A stretch of DNA of 64,000 bases from Crossaster papposus (lineage: Eukaryota; Echinodermata; Asteroidea; Velatida; Solasteridae): positions 662,928-726,927 of the forward strand of contig JBAIAA010000896.1 in the NCBI GenBank assembly GCA_037893245.1, written 5' to 3'. Numbering within the stretch: the first letter of the stretch is position 1; each line of letters opens with the position of its first letter. The notes beneath the pieces are model-generated. The model was not told the DNA's origin. It ran no database searches and worked only from the letters and a program-made list of their open reading frames with translations. Both the position numbers and the translations under genes were made by a program. Of this stretch, positions 20,301 to 27,544 are shown one piece after another.

Positions 20301-21141
20301 CGCTTGGGCCATCAGGAAAGCCTTTGTGTCATTTGTTGAGGACACATCTTCTAAAGGGACAAAAGGATCACTGCCAGGTGAGATTACTGGTGGGCGTTCT
20401 GTTTAGAACTGTTCTTTTGTAAGCATATACTGAAGGTTATACTTACCAAGTTGCAGTATTTTTCTTTTGTCATAACATTAAAACTGTGTATTGTCTCGAA
20501 GGTTGAATAATGAGATAATATACTGGACATGGGCCACGACCACTTCCAACACATGCATACTACCAGTATTCTTTTTGGGTGCTTTTTGCTTAAGTATTCC
20601 ATCAACGGTTTAAAGGGAGAGTTGGCAGGGACCTGTGCAGAATGCAAAATGCAAAATGCAAAGAGATCAACAACAACAAAAGTTAGGGTTTGCGCCTTTA
20701 GTTGCGAAATTAACTGTTCATTCCTCACACTATGTGTGAAACCGAGGGCTTGAGTGCTGTGCCCTTCCTAAAGAGCCTTAGTAAAATGTCTACTGTTAAT
20801 GCACAAACCCTATATTGACCAAGCAAACGTCAGTTTTCACTACCTAGGATTACTTCCACCAAGTTTTGTTGGAGTTGTCTGTGGACTGCAAATGCCAATA
20901 CAGACACCAAGGCCATGATTTATTATCATTGTTGTTCAAACATGTAAGAGAAGCAAGTTTAAATGATGTGGCTGTCTTGTCCTCTGCAGGAAAACGGGAA
21001 GTTGAAGCCTTCATTTGCAAGAACCCTGATGTCCTTTCCGGTGTTTCTGAGAAAGAAAAGGTTCTACTTATAAAAACAAAAGTTTTTAATGAACGAACAA
21101 AACAAAGAAGGAAACTCATGGACAAATTAGTTGTTGTATGA
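2488..21141 (+). CDS. SET domain + zinc finger + tyrosine-recombinase-like multidomain gene
   Basis: I read an 18-exon model: 2488-2619 (plus one base), 6268-6433, 6928-7126, 7475-7558, 9029-9053, 9865-10620, 10997-11056, 11745-11792, 12359-12405, 13109-14720, 15126-15182, 16521-16586, 16838-16903, 18365-18430, 18713-18778, 19285-19359, 20270-20377 and 20990-21141. Every intron is GT-AG, and reading phase agrees across all junctions, giving about 1,260 codons. Domain order is SET methyltransferase (KMT5A-like), acidic 9-residue repeats, two zinc-finger-like motifs, a tyrosine-recombinase-like core, a repeated exon, and a C-terminal W...P...F domain. A nuclear, chromatin- or DNA-acting protein is inferred. 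Whether it is a host gene or the cargo of a mobile element is open. Exons upstream of 2488 may exist. A TIR element interrupts the first exon/intron junction. Confidence 0.75.
2826..4166 (+). CDS. Possible small spliced gene inside the TIR element (tentative)
   Basis: A donor CACT|GTAAGT lies at 2908. An acceptor-bounded open stretch runs from 3071 to about 3242 (an ATG near 3148 begins MAVGLLASFDPKL), and a donor GTGTAG follows. A second exon starts after TTTCTTTAG at 3934 and is open in two frames, ending at TAA 4155 or at TGA 4166. One of these reads WIVCTRKDGQLIFFPLLISS, which looks protein-like. I recognise no family. It could be element cargo, a captured host fragment, or chance. Confidence 0.25.
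5322..5349. repeat. Poly-C tract
   Basis: A run of about 28 C followed by an A run, inside the TIR element. It produces spurious proline- and glycine-rich open frames on the two strands. Confidence 0.9.
6268..6433 (+). CDS. SET gene exon: N-terminal half of SET domain
   Basis: The acceptor CCATAG precedes 6268 and the donor GTAAGT follows 6433. The exon enters in phase 1 and leaves in phase 2. It encodes GHGVFTTKPFEAGNFLLEYR then GDLVSH, the SET-I strands that carry the GxG cofactor loop and the YRGDL segment; KMT5A has GRGVIATKQF...YHGDL at the same place. The product would be a protein-lysine methyltransferase. The next exon completes the WCIDAT-type motif across the splice. Confidence 0.85.
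6928..7126 (+). CDS. SET gene exon: C-terminal half of SET domain
   Basis: The acceptor TTTGGCAG precedes 6928, and the donor AAAAAG|GTATAC follows 7126. The exon reads (C)IDATKFTGCGRMVNDATQP, then LTNCKV, and ends with FASKDISIGSELRFDYG. These match the SET pseudoknot: the RLINHS...NC motif followed by the EEL.YDYG helix. Here the usual NHS is NDA, a change I also associate with the multi-copy KMT5A-like relatives; activity is therefore uncertain. Phase 2 in, phase 0 out. Confidence 0.85.
7475..7558 (+). CDS. SET gene exon, 28 codons after SET domain
   Basis: The acceptor TTTTGACAG ends at 7474 and the donor GTAAGT starts at 7559. It is exactly 84 nt, phase 0 to 0, and open in the expected frame (EPPYPALKVVEE...FCGLKM). 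There is no domain of its own; it links SET to the acidic tract. Confidence 0.65.
7905..8345. repeat. Diverged tandem duplication, unit about 240 bp
   Basis: 7910-8100 and 8148-8345 share a GACGTCA start, an AAAGAAG...AAATTGTT block, AGTGGGT, and an AATAATTAT block in the same order. It lies in an intron of the SET gene. No coding signal. Confidence 0.55.
8598..8713. mobile_element. Near-perfect hairpin MITE, 116 bp
   Basis: GGGAATAAATG starting at 8598 pairs with CATTTATTCCC ending at 8713. The inner arm ATTAATCACTCTGTTTAAT also has its reverse complement a few bases past the centre. It lies in an intron of the SET gene and would form a long stem in RNA. Confidence 0.7.
9029..9053 (+). CDS. 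SET gene micro-exon, 25 nt
   Basis: The acceptor TTTTTTAG ends at 9028, and the donor GTATGT follows 9053. It encodes PQSSPKQD plus one base. It converts phase 0 of the previous exon into phase 1 of the next, which the downstream acidic exon needs, so it is likely real despite its size. Confidence 0.55.
9865..10620 (+). CDS. SET gene exon: acidic 9-residue repeat tract
   Basis: A 756-nt exon, phase 1 to 1, with acceptor AAATCAG and donor CCAG|GTAGAA. It encodes roughly 18 copies of a 9-residue unit of type ESKVKDGSA, drifting to ESEDEDGSA and LEVEDGSA. The tract is very acidic and Ser-rich, and is probably disordered. The 27-bp DNA unit is a coding minisatellite, so length variation between alleles is expected. 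The last third (DIDRSAESG... to PLIPG) is non-repetitive. The tract may act as a spacer or bind basic proteins such as histones; this is inference. Confidence 0.75.
10997..11056 (+). CDS. SET gene exon, 20 codons, basic
   Basis: The acceptor ACCCACAG ends at 10996 and the donor AAG|GTATGT follows 11056. Phase 1 to 1, open: LVTRHKLYRRRKDQCQSIE. The basic RHKLYRRRK run could be a nuclear localisation signal. Confidence 0.6.
11292..11637. mobile_element. TTAA-type MITE with GGTAATTAC ends
   Basis: The inverted ends are AGGGATCGTATACGTTTGG at 11296 and, as reverse complement, AGGGATCGTGTTCGTTTGG at 11633. They are flanked by TTGA (11292-11295) and TTAA (11634-11637), which suggests a TTAA target site as in piggyBac or Kolobok elements. 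The inner order (TTTGGTAATTAC, TACTTGGTAA, AGAAACGTCAC) recalls a repeat family I know from echinoderm DNA. It lies in an intron of the SET gene. Confidence 0.65.
11745..11792 (+). CDS. SET gene exon, 16 codons
   Basis: The acceptor TTGACATAG ends at 11744, and the donor A|GTGAGT follows 11792. Phase 1 to 1: HRKGALKNDAIVSPT. It is short and has no domain; it is kept because phase, splice sites and openness all agree. Confidence 0.5.
12359..12405 (+). CDS. SET gene exon, 47 nt
   Basis: The acceptor TTTTCAG ends at 12358 and the donor GAG|GTATTT follows 12405. Phase 1 in, phase 0 out: NNEEQSTVSSGGENKE. It hands the correct phase to the large zinc-finger/recombinase exon. Confidence 0.55.
13109..14720 (+). 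CDS. SET gene exon: zinc fingers + tyrosine-recombinase-like core
   Basis: A 1,612-nt exon after CTTAAAAG, ending before GTAATT. It begins with a C2H2-like motif CAFCGTMQTQLLRHLKRWH (13139-13195), then a C2HC-like CGGC...HMREC motif (about 13373-13430). The C-terminal third fits the tyrosine recombinase fold: first Arg in NARRGGEPSRLTLKEW (about 14150), Lys in GSKKLVP (about 14310), Arg in ATRFRHRAS (about 14525), His in MGHSA (about 14607) and Tyr in NIYQCP (about 14636). The His usually found before the second Arg is Thr here. Similar ZnF/recombinase-like proteins recur in fish, coral and lancelet predictions. The function is unknown, and catalytic competence is plausible but untested. Confidence 0.75.
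15126..15182 (+). CDS. SET gene exon, 19 codons
   Basis: The acceptor CCTGTAG ends at 15125; the donor CAG|GTAGGC follows 15182. Phase 1 to 1: LGKTQMKPNRHRSSESTP. It is basic/Ser-rich and resembles the following repeated exons in composition. Confidence 0.6.
15183..16520. other. Intron with unassigned repeat-like sequence
   Basis: A G-rich run lies at 15556-15572. The 15610-16330 part has GC-rich blocks (GAAGGCCCGGGCC, AAGCCCGCC) unlike the AT-rich surroundings, so an old element is possible. No inverted ends or coding were found. Confidence 0.35.
16521..16586 (+). CDS. Tandem exon copy 1 of 4 (22 residues)
   Basis: 66 nt, phase 1 to 1, between TTTCCTGCAG and GTCAGT. It encodes a Ser/Asp-rich start and the tail SDYHPPTKQKK. 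Being symmetric in phase and a multiple of 3, it can be duplicated or skipped without changing frame. The basic tail KQKK may serve as a nuclear signal. Confidence 0.75.
16838..16903 (+). CDS. Tandem exon copy 2 of 4
   Basis: A 66-nt copy nearly identical to copies 3 and 4 (DGDYHPPTKQKK tail). Its donor hexamer GTCAGT is the left half of the 8-bp target duplication of the hAT-like MITE inserted at 16912, so the donor was kept although 1.2 kb was added to the intron. Confidence 0.75.
16912..18112. mobile_element. hAT-type non-autonomous transposon, 1.2 kb
   Basis: It is flanked by perfect 8-bp duplications GTCAGTAC (16904-16911 and 18113-18120), the size typical of hAT elements. The ends are inverted: TAAGGCCGTGC at the left, and TAAGGGTGTGC as the reverse complement of the right. 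Subterminal GGGTACCCG palindromes occur at both sides. Inside is a three-copy 24-bp tandem repeat (about 17575-17647, GTGTCGGCTCACTCAAAGG type). No transposase frame, so it is non-mobile alone. The perfect duplication argues for a fairly recent insertion. Confidence 0.9.
18365..18430 (+). CDS. Tandem exon copy 3 of 4
   Basis: 66 nt between CCTGCAG and GTCAGT. The intron in front of it matches the intron in front of copy 2 almost base for base (GTCTAGGGGTGGGGCTTG block), showing that the whole exon-intron unit of about 320 bp was duplicated, not the exon alone. Confidence 0.75.
18713..18778 (+). CDS. Tandem exon copy 4 of 4
   Basis: 66 nt, slightly diverged at the start (GAKRPSDGSDD) with the same HPPTKQKK tail. 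It has the same acceptor context TTTCCTGCAG and donor GTCAGT. The preceding intron has additional differences, so this may be the oldest or a separately drifting unit. Confidence 0.75.
19112..19197. repeat. Poly-C / CCCCCCA low-complexity tract
   Basis: C runs broken by single A or T. It produces an open frame of prolines and histidines that is not a gene. Confidence 0.9.
19285..19359 (+). CDS. SET gene exon, 25 codons
   Basis: The acceptor TTGTGCAG ends at 19284 and the donor AAAG|GTGAGT follows. 75 nt, phase 1 to 1: FKTRKQSCVSSDTDDSEPL. It has the same basic-then-acidic pattern as the tandem exons and may be an old relative. Confidence 0.65.
19732..20018. mobile_element. Solo LTR (Gypsy-like)
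   Basis: A 287-bp unit that starts TGTAACG and ends CGTTACA, with ACTAT/CTATT at the two borders as a 5-bp target duplication and an AATAAA signal inside near 19928. No internal retroelement genes are next to it, so it is the single LTR left after recombination. It lies in an intron of the SET gene. The preserved duplication suggests a fairly recent insertion. Confidence 0.65.
20270..20377 (+). CDS. SET gene exon: start of C-terminal W-domain
   Basis: The acceptor CATACAG ends at 20269; the donor CAG|GTGAGA follows 20377. 108 nt, phase 1 to 1. It reads YTRWAPADAWAIRKAFVSFV, then a linker to GSLP. The W...A...F pattern matches the first helix of the small C-terminal domain found in relatives of this gene family (W-x5-A-x4-F...I...PGK). 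It is possibly a DNA-binding, Myb-like fold; that is inference. Confidence 0.65.
20990..21141 (+). CDS. SET gene last exon with stop
   Basis: The acceptor CTCTGCAG ends at 20989. It reads KREVEAFICKNPDVL and continues to KTKVFNERTKQRRKLMDKL, with TGA at 21139-21141. This completes the C-terminal domain (C..NP.L......K..V.N). An AATAAA polyadenylation signal lies at 21376-21381. Confidence 0.7.
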
Positions 21142-22350
21142 GTAGTTCAAAATGAATTAACATCCGTGTTCCTGTTGGAAAGTGTTGGTGGAAAGTTATT
21201 GTTACATTTTTGGAAGAAAAAATCTTTGAAAACGTTTTGGCTCGCTTTGAAGCTGATGAAGAATATGGAGGGAAAGACTTAATTAATAGTAGAAAAACCT
21301 CTTTTTTCTTAAAGGCATGTAAAAGACAAAATCTTAAAGACACAACAAAAATGTGAAAGATAAAATCTTAAACTAAATAAAAAAAAAACTCTTATGGTGA
21401 ACGGCTGGGAGCCTTCTGAAGAGAATATTGCATAATTGGCAAATGTTTGCAAATGACGTCCTCATGATCTTGTGATTTGGCTTGTGAAAATGAAAATTTA
21501 ACCAGTTTGTGCCGGGTTTATTTTTAAGTTACCAAGTCCACTGGCGGGTTTATGTTTAAAGGGGAACTCAAAGGGTTTTTTTTCCTTAGTTTTTGTGGCA
21601 GAGTATAGATTAAATAATAACTAACACAAAAATTGGGTAATTTAAGTAAGAAATACGTTTGTTAGAGGCATTTTATTTCTGCGCCTGCACAGCCAGAAAT
21701 CTAAAAAGCGCGAGGTCAAATCTCCGTCTGTATGTAAACATATGAAGTCATTCTGGGAGACGGTGGCACTGCATACATATGTATATGACGTCATTTTGGG
21801 AGATGGTGGCACAGCATTACTAGTATTACTATTACCACCACCTTAGTTGTTCCCCCTCCCCCCCTCCCCCTCCCCCCTCCCCCCTCCCCCCTCCCCCCTC
21901 CCCCCTCCCCCCTCCCCCCTCCCCCCTTTTATGTGTCTGTATTTTAAGTCGGGCTGTCTTTAAAAATAAAAATGTCTGTCTGTCCATTTGTTTGTTCATC
22001 TGGCTATCGGGCTGTCTGAATTAAAAGTGCATAAATATCTGTGTTTTATATCGACTTGTTTCCTATGTGACATTAGGTTCTGGACAGGCTCCAATCAGTG
22101 TTCCATCTGGAAGTCTGGCATCTCTGCCTTTCTGAAATAACTAAATCAGTATATAATTTGTTATTTTGAAGAAAAAAAATAATTAAAAGATATTCTGGAG
22201 AAGGGGCAAGGAGTATTGGTAAAACCTAAAATAAAATGTTAACTGCAGGCACATTTCCAATTCTTATTTTACGACATAATTTGCGATCAATAGTGATCCA
22301 GTCATCTAAGTGAACTGGTTGAACTAGTATTTTAACTATTAATTATTTAA
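21142..22350. other. Intergenic with pyrimidine microsatellite
   Basis: It holds the 3' flank of the SET gene (AATAAA at 21376), a GTGCCGGG-type dispersed repeat near 21500, two GGGAGA-GGTGGCAC copies near 21755 and 21798, and a (CCCCTCC)n tract at 21851-21927. No gene seen. Confidence 0.5.
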
Positions 22351-22352
22351 AC

Positions 22353-22497
22353 AAGTGACTCGTGACTCGTGACTCGGACTCGAACCAAGTGTCTCGTGAC
22401 TCGGACTCGGTGACTCGGGACTCGGACTCGGTGACTCGGGACTCGGACTCGGTGACTCGGGACTCGGACTCGGACTCGGACTCGACATAGGTGACTC
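22353..22497. repeat. GACTCG/GACTCGG tandem array
   Basis: GTGACTCGGGACTCGGACTC-type units are repeated about 20 times. The Penelope-like fragment begins directly at its right edge. The open frames of Ser/Glu or Ser/Pro repeats on the minus strand come from this array. Confidence 0.85.
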
Positions 22498-23490
22498 GAC
22501 TACAACACTGTCTACAGGTACATGGCACTGCAATGGGTACTCGCATGGCACCCTCCTTTGCATGCCTTTTCATGGGTGACCTCGAGGAACGCATACTTGC
22601 CTCAGCACCGTGCCGTCCCTGGATTTGGTGGAGATACATTGATGATGTATTTTTTATCTGGACCAGTGATGAGGACAGTCTGCTAACTTTCACTAATCAC
22701 ATGAATTCCTTTCACAGGACCATCAAGTTCGCATCAGAGTACTCGCATCATCAGGCCCACTTCCTGGATGTCACCATCCGCAAGGAGGATAACTTAATAA
22801 CCACTGATCTGTATTTTAAACCCACAGACACACACCAGTCTCCACTCCTCCAGCTGTCACCCTAGGCATTGTAAGACTGGTATAGCATTTAGTCAGGCCC
22901 TCAGACTCAAAAGGATTTGTTCTAACGACTATGATTTCTTCTGCCACTCACAGATACTTAAGAATAACTTGGTTGCCAGGGGTCAAAGCTCCCGCCAAGT
23001 TCAACGTGCCATTGCCAGAGCCAAAGCCGTACCCAGAAATGTGGCTCCCCCAGACTAATGCCAAACCCATGATCCCCCTGGTGACTACCTTTCACCCCAG
23101 TCTCCCTTCCCTTAGCAAAATCACAAACGACAGCCATCACATTCTCCACACTTCAGATCGCCTTGTCCGTGCCGTCCCCGACAGCCCTGTGTTGGCTTAT
23201 AGACGCCCTCGTAATCTACGATACCTCATTGTTCGAGCCGAAGTTCCCAGCTTGGATACATCTCCTCCCATCCAGAACGGAACTTTCAAGTGCAGTTCCA
23301 GATGTGTGGTTTGCCAGATCCACATCCAGGAGTCTGACTCCTTTTCTGGCCACTCTTCTGGTACCACCCATAAAATTATTGGTAACATCACTTGTAGTAC
23401 ATATAATGTCGTATATCTCATCTCTTGCAGGTTCTGTGGAGTTCAGTATGTCGGAGAGACCAAAAACGGAGGAGGCCAGAAATCGTAGCT
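22490..23490 (+). mobile_element. Penelope-like retroelement fragment (RT + GIY-YIG)
   Basis: 22500-22860 encodes the second half of a Penelope-type reverse transcriptase: HGTAMGTRMAPSFACLFMGD, the WWRYIDDVFFIW catalytic core, and FLDVTI. 23280-23480 encodes the Cys-rich lead (CSSRCVVCQIH) and the start of a GIY-YIG nuclease (YNVVYLISC...VQYVGETK). The 5' part is missing and the reading is interrupted, so it is a dead copy. Confidence 0.85.
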
Positions 23491-23499
23491 CGCCTAGAA

Positions 23500-24060
23500 A
23501 ATGAAGTCCATTGAAGGTTTTTGGTGGCAACTTTTAAATGGTTGTTCTTTGTCAATGCGAGGGTGCTGAATTCAAATATTTCTGTTGCCCAGCTGTCAAG
23601 TTGCACGTTTAGGCACAATCTTCATCTAGATTGTAATCCCCATGACATCCGTTTGGGGGCCACTAACAGCCCATGGTTGACTCCATACCCTTAAAAATCT
23701 CAGAAATGGCTTCTGTAATCCCACTGCAGAATGTCACCGACTTAGATTAATTAACAATTAACTGTACAAATTGTAAGTTTATAGACAATGGAGTTTCACA
23801 AATGCCATAATTATGCTAAAACAATGCTTTTATTGTATACTTTATTTACAATGTTTTATTTTAAGCTCGTATTGAGGGCGTTTTTTTTTATAAAGATATA
23901 ATTGAAATTTGCCCTAGTATGTATGAAGAATAACTTGAGTCTTTCATGCCAAAAAATATAATTGTAAAGGTTTTATTGTCGTGGTAATTAGGTAAGAAAT
24001 GATGCAAAAGGTAACACTTAGTATAAAAAACCTTTGAATATGGCCTAAAGTAGTAGGGAT
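23500..24060. other. Intergenic, AT-rich
   Basis: No gene and no clear repeat. The left border of Polinton-like element A falls near the right end of this stretch but could not be placed exactly. Confidence 0.4.
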
Positions 24061-24082
24061 ATAGCGATCCTAGACTAAATCA

Positions 24083-24118
24083 AAAAAAAAAGGCACTCAA
24101 AAAGAGTGCCTTTTTTTA
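24083..24118. terminator. Hairpin with A/T flanks (element A)
   Basis: AAAGGCACTC...GAGTGCCTTT forms a stem with an A-rich loop, flanked by A runs and T runs. It resembles the hairpin between convergent ORFs at 36626-36672. It is probably a transcript-end signal of the element. Confidence 0.5.
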
Positions 24119-24724
24119 AACGCTCGAAATTTAGGAGTAGTATGAAACCGACAGGTTCTAGACCAAATTGATTTTCTCGCTTTTTTTAAAACGCTTAAAA
24201 CGAGTCTAAAGGCGCCGATGGTGTTGCTGCGTAAGGAGGAGGCTGATCGAAATAATTTTTATTTATCGCGAAGCTGTAAGTTTTTCGATAAGACCTTTTT
24301 TTTCTTTAGACACCAACTCTTCCACGCGTCTTTTAATCTCGGATAAAAATGAAAAAAATAAATCTCATTTTTATATATATTGAAGAGAACCAGGACGAAA
24401 ATATTATACAATTAAAAAAGATTAAAAACCTACATCTTCGCTTTTTAATCTATTGTTCCATTCCATAAAAAATCATACATTCATAATAATCTTCAATTAC
24501 TTCAGATTCTAATAATCCTCTCTTTAGTAAAAAATCGTAAAGATTGTTCATATCGCTTAAAGTAAAATTTTGATTAAACTCGAGAAATATCTTTTTCGAG
24601 TTCAAGTTTAAGATTTTATCGTAAAATCTAGGAGAGATTATAGGTTTTAGTAATATCGTCTTTATGAATATTTAAACAAACTAATTTTAGTTTTTTTTGC
24701 ATCTTACGAAACAAATAATAATTC

Positions 24725-25441
24725 TAGGGTACGTGCAGGTAATATGGGACTGCAGGTAATATGGGACGCATGAATTAAATTCGGCGCCTATTTAACTATA
24801 AAGCTTCAGAGACAAGAAATAGCGCTCTCAGTAGTTGCGATAACTCATTGCCATCGCTGCCAACATGGCTAATTTGTTCGGGAACGGAGATCTCGGTGAA
24901 GAAATAATCAAAATTTGACAAGGTATGTTAAGTTGACAGTATTTTTTTGCTCTGATCTAAAAATAGATATTTCATGGAATGTACTGATATTAAAAACTGA
25001 CCAGAGGGTGAGCTGAATTCTTGACATATTTAGGATGCTTATGAAGTGTTTTGATTGTATTGAGGGTGTGGGGTCCTGTGTATAATTGTTTTAGGATTTA
25101 TTATGCATTTAATGGGAGCTCCGGTAGCGCAACAAGGTGCAGGTAATATGGGACGCCATAGATGTGATACAGCGGAATGAAATTGCATTAAAAAAATTAT
25201 ATTATCATATAACCATACATCCCATATTACCTGCACTGCAGGTAATATGGGACCTTTGGTGATGACGTCATAATTTGAATGTAACTGTCATAAATGGATA
25301 CAACATGGTTTAAATTATATCATCAAAAGGAAGGGTAGTTGTTACTGATTCCAATAACCAATGTTTCTTTAGAATGGTTTTATCTATCTTTATGCAAATT
25401 ATGCAAATGAGCTTAATGGGCCCATATTACCTGCACCTACC
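24725..25441. mobile_element. MITE with GTGCAGGTAATATGGG ends
   Basis: TAGGGTACGTGCAGGTAATA at the left is inverted at the right, where the reverse complement reads TAGGGTAGGTGCAGGTAATA. The same word occurs again inside near 25137 and 25218-25245. It is inserted in the left part of element A. No coding. Confidence 0.75.
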
Positions 25442-25443
25442 CT

Positions 25444-26097
25444 ATGTCTCTACTTATTTGCAGCCACTCGTGGCTGCAACAAGATGGCTATCTATATTGT
25501 ACAAAATGTAAAATGCTACAAAGATATTTAGATTTTGATGCCGAAATTATAAAAAATTGTTGCGTTAAAAGATTTTCTACTCGTAAGTATAGCGGCAAAT
25601 TATATGAAGTTTTTTTACAACGAGATATATATATACAAAAAAATGTATTATCTTACGTAGAAAAATAATTTAAAGATTTAACGGAAAAAAAAAATTGTCG
25701 GGGAGATGTCAGACTTTCTCTAATAGCGTGTTGCTATTATTACGCGTTATGTATGAACGACGAATATACGCCGATAAATTCTATATTAATTATTTTTTGT
25801 ATTACCAAAAAACAATTTAATAACGCGTTAAAAAAATATTACGAATATAAAAACAGCGATATCAATAAATATTCTATAACTATAACTAAAATTATAAGTT
25901 ATTTATCCGTCCTTTTTGATAAAGATATCGCGACTAGTTATTTAATAAAAAATATCGCAAATTATATCCGTTCGCATCTAGACGCGAACGTATATAATTT
26001 ATTTGATTCTAGAACTATAGCTGCTTATTGCTTTTTAGAATCTCTAACTATTTTAAAAATCTTTTTTATTAAAACAAAAAATATTAAAGAAATTTGA
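25444..26097 (+). pseudogene. Element A small ORFs, unknown
   Basis: Two short AT-rich ORFs (25444-25668 and 25753-26097) with tyrosine-, isoleucine- and lysine-rich products. They match no family I know. The base composition fits the rest of element A. The MITE at 24725-25441 lies directly in front of the first. Fossil state assumed. Confidence 0.35.
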
Positions 26098-26449
26098 CAT
26101 CAATATTATAACCTTTAACGAATTAGAAAAGTATAGATCTAGTTAAAGTCGAGAGATCGTATATTATATATAGACGCGAAACTTTTGTTTGCGTATCTTA
26201 CGAAACAAATAATATGTATACGGCGTCGTATTTATATATAATTATAAATTATTATTTCAATTTTTTTAACATATTAGGTTTTACCTCCAATAAAAATGAG
26301 ATTTATTTTTTTCATTTTTATATATATTGAAGAGAACCAGGACGAAAATATTTATACAATTAAAAATTACAAATTCAATTTTGTTACCTCCAATAAAAAT
26401 GAGATTTTTTTTTTTTCATTTTTATATATATTGAAGAGATAAAGGATAT

Positions 26450-26577
26450 CACTTAAAAAAAGTCTAGCTAAAAAAAAACCTTAAGTAGAATAATACATAT
26501 ATTATAAAGAAAATCACAAAAAAAAAGTCTAGCTAAAAAAAAAAAATTAAGTAGAATAATACATATATTATAAAGGC
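26450..26577 (+). promoter_or_regulatory. Duplicated leader/promoter unit before ORF 26578 (element A)
   Basis: Two copies of about 65 bp stand side by side, each with AGTCTAGCTAAAAAAA and then AGAATAATACATATATTATA. The second ends directly at the ATG at 26578. The TATATTATA core and the position suggest a late-type viral promoter, duplicated. Inference only. Confidence 0.45.
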
Positions 26578-26871
26578 ATGATGAAGAAACCAACACCAAT
26601 AGAATACGGACGTTGGCCTAAATCAACCTTGCAAAAATATGTGGAGTGGAATAATATCACGATCCCAGAGCGACGCCTACGTCGAGACTATATCGACGTC
26701 ATTAGAGTAGAGGAGAATAAATATAAAAACTTGAATCGCAAGAAACTCGATGAGCTCAAACAAATCGTAGACGACCAAGAGTTACAATTTACACCAACTG
26801 GTAAACGAGGTCGATTTTTACAAAAGAATTTAATTTCAGCGATTAAATCGTATAAACAGAGAGGCAGATAG
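26578..26871 (+). CDS. Element A small basic protein
   Basis: A 97-residue, Lys/Arg-rich product with two helical stretches. The LKQIVDDQEL...GKRGRFLQKNL part has a SAP-like look but no firm match. It lies just upstream of the polymerase region, as small basic ORFs often do in Polinton-like elements. Confidence 0.5.
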   Translation: MMKKPTPIEYGRWPKSTLQKYVEWNNITIPERRLRRDYIDVIRVEENKYKNLNRKKLDELKQIVDDQELQFTPTGKRGRFLQKNLISAIKSYKQRGR

Positions 26872-27544
26872 CTTCAGAGAGGCAGATTTTCAAGTACATA
26901 GAGCTTTTGGTAACTCTTATAGAAACTGGGAGTTGAATCCCAGGTTGTTTAACAACGACGTAGAGCAAATCTTTAGTACGCACGTGCGGCAGATTGAAAA
27001 AATTGTTACGTCGGAGCTGAGAGATCTATCGACCATAAAAGTTCAGTTAGGATTTAAAGCGAAATACGATAAAACAAATCAAGACGGTTTAGTAGAAACC
27101 GGAACTTTTACCTTTCTTGGTAAAAAACGAGTTGTTTTAAACGAGAGTCAGATAAAAGAAAATGTCAAAGATCAAATCTTTAAAATGAAATAAAAACACG
27201 CCAAAAATACGAGTCAAGGATCGGGTTGGAACCTCGTTGAAATACTCGCGTTTTATATCAACATCGATCGCTATAGACCTATGAGTGGAAACTCTTATAT
27301 AAAATTACCGCCTTTTTTAGAAAACAAAAAAGCTTTTATTAACGTTAAAAACAAAGACAACGAATGTTTACGGTGGTGTTTGAGAGCCGCTCTCGGTAAA
27401 TATACCGACAAAGTAAAACAACAAATAAAAGACAAACCCAATTATAAAATCCACGAAGACAATCCATCAATTTACGATACAAACGATGGATTAAATTTTA
27501 AAGACGTAGACTTTCCTGTTCCAATCGATCAAATAGAAAAGCTA

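Larger units (their letters stand above)
24330..26440. repeat. Three copies of a TATA-bearing stem motif (element A)
   Basis: AAAAATGA...TCATTTTTATATATATTG blocks occur near 24341-24390, 26290-26335 and 26392-26435, each followed by AAGAGA. Two of them carry GAACCAGGACGAAAATATT after it. The motif pairs with itself, and its ATATATAT part could be a promoter. The spacing suggests a repeated regulatory unit of the element. Confidence 0.5.

Noticed and set aside
22339-22693. Ser/Glu- and Ser/Pro-repeat open frames on the minus strand
   Set aside because: Translations of the GACTCG array and antisense of the Penelope fragment.
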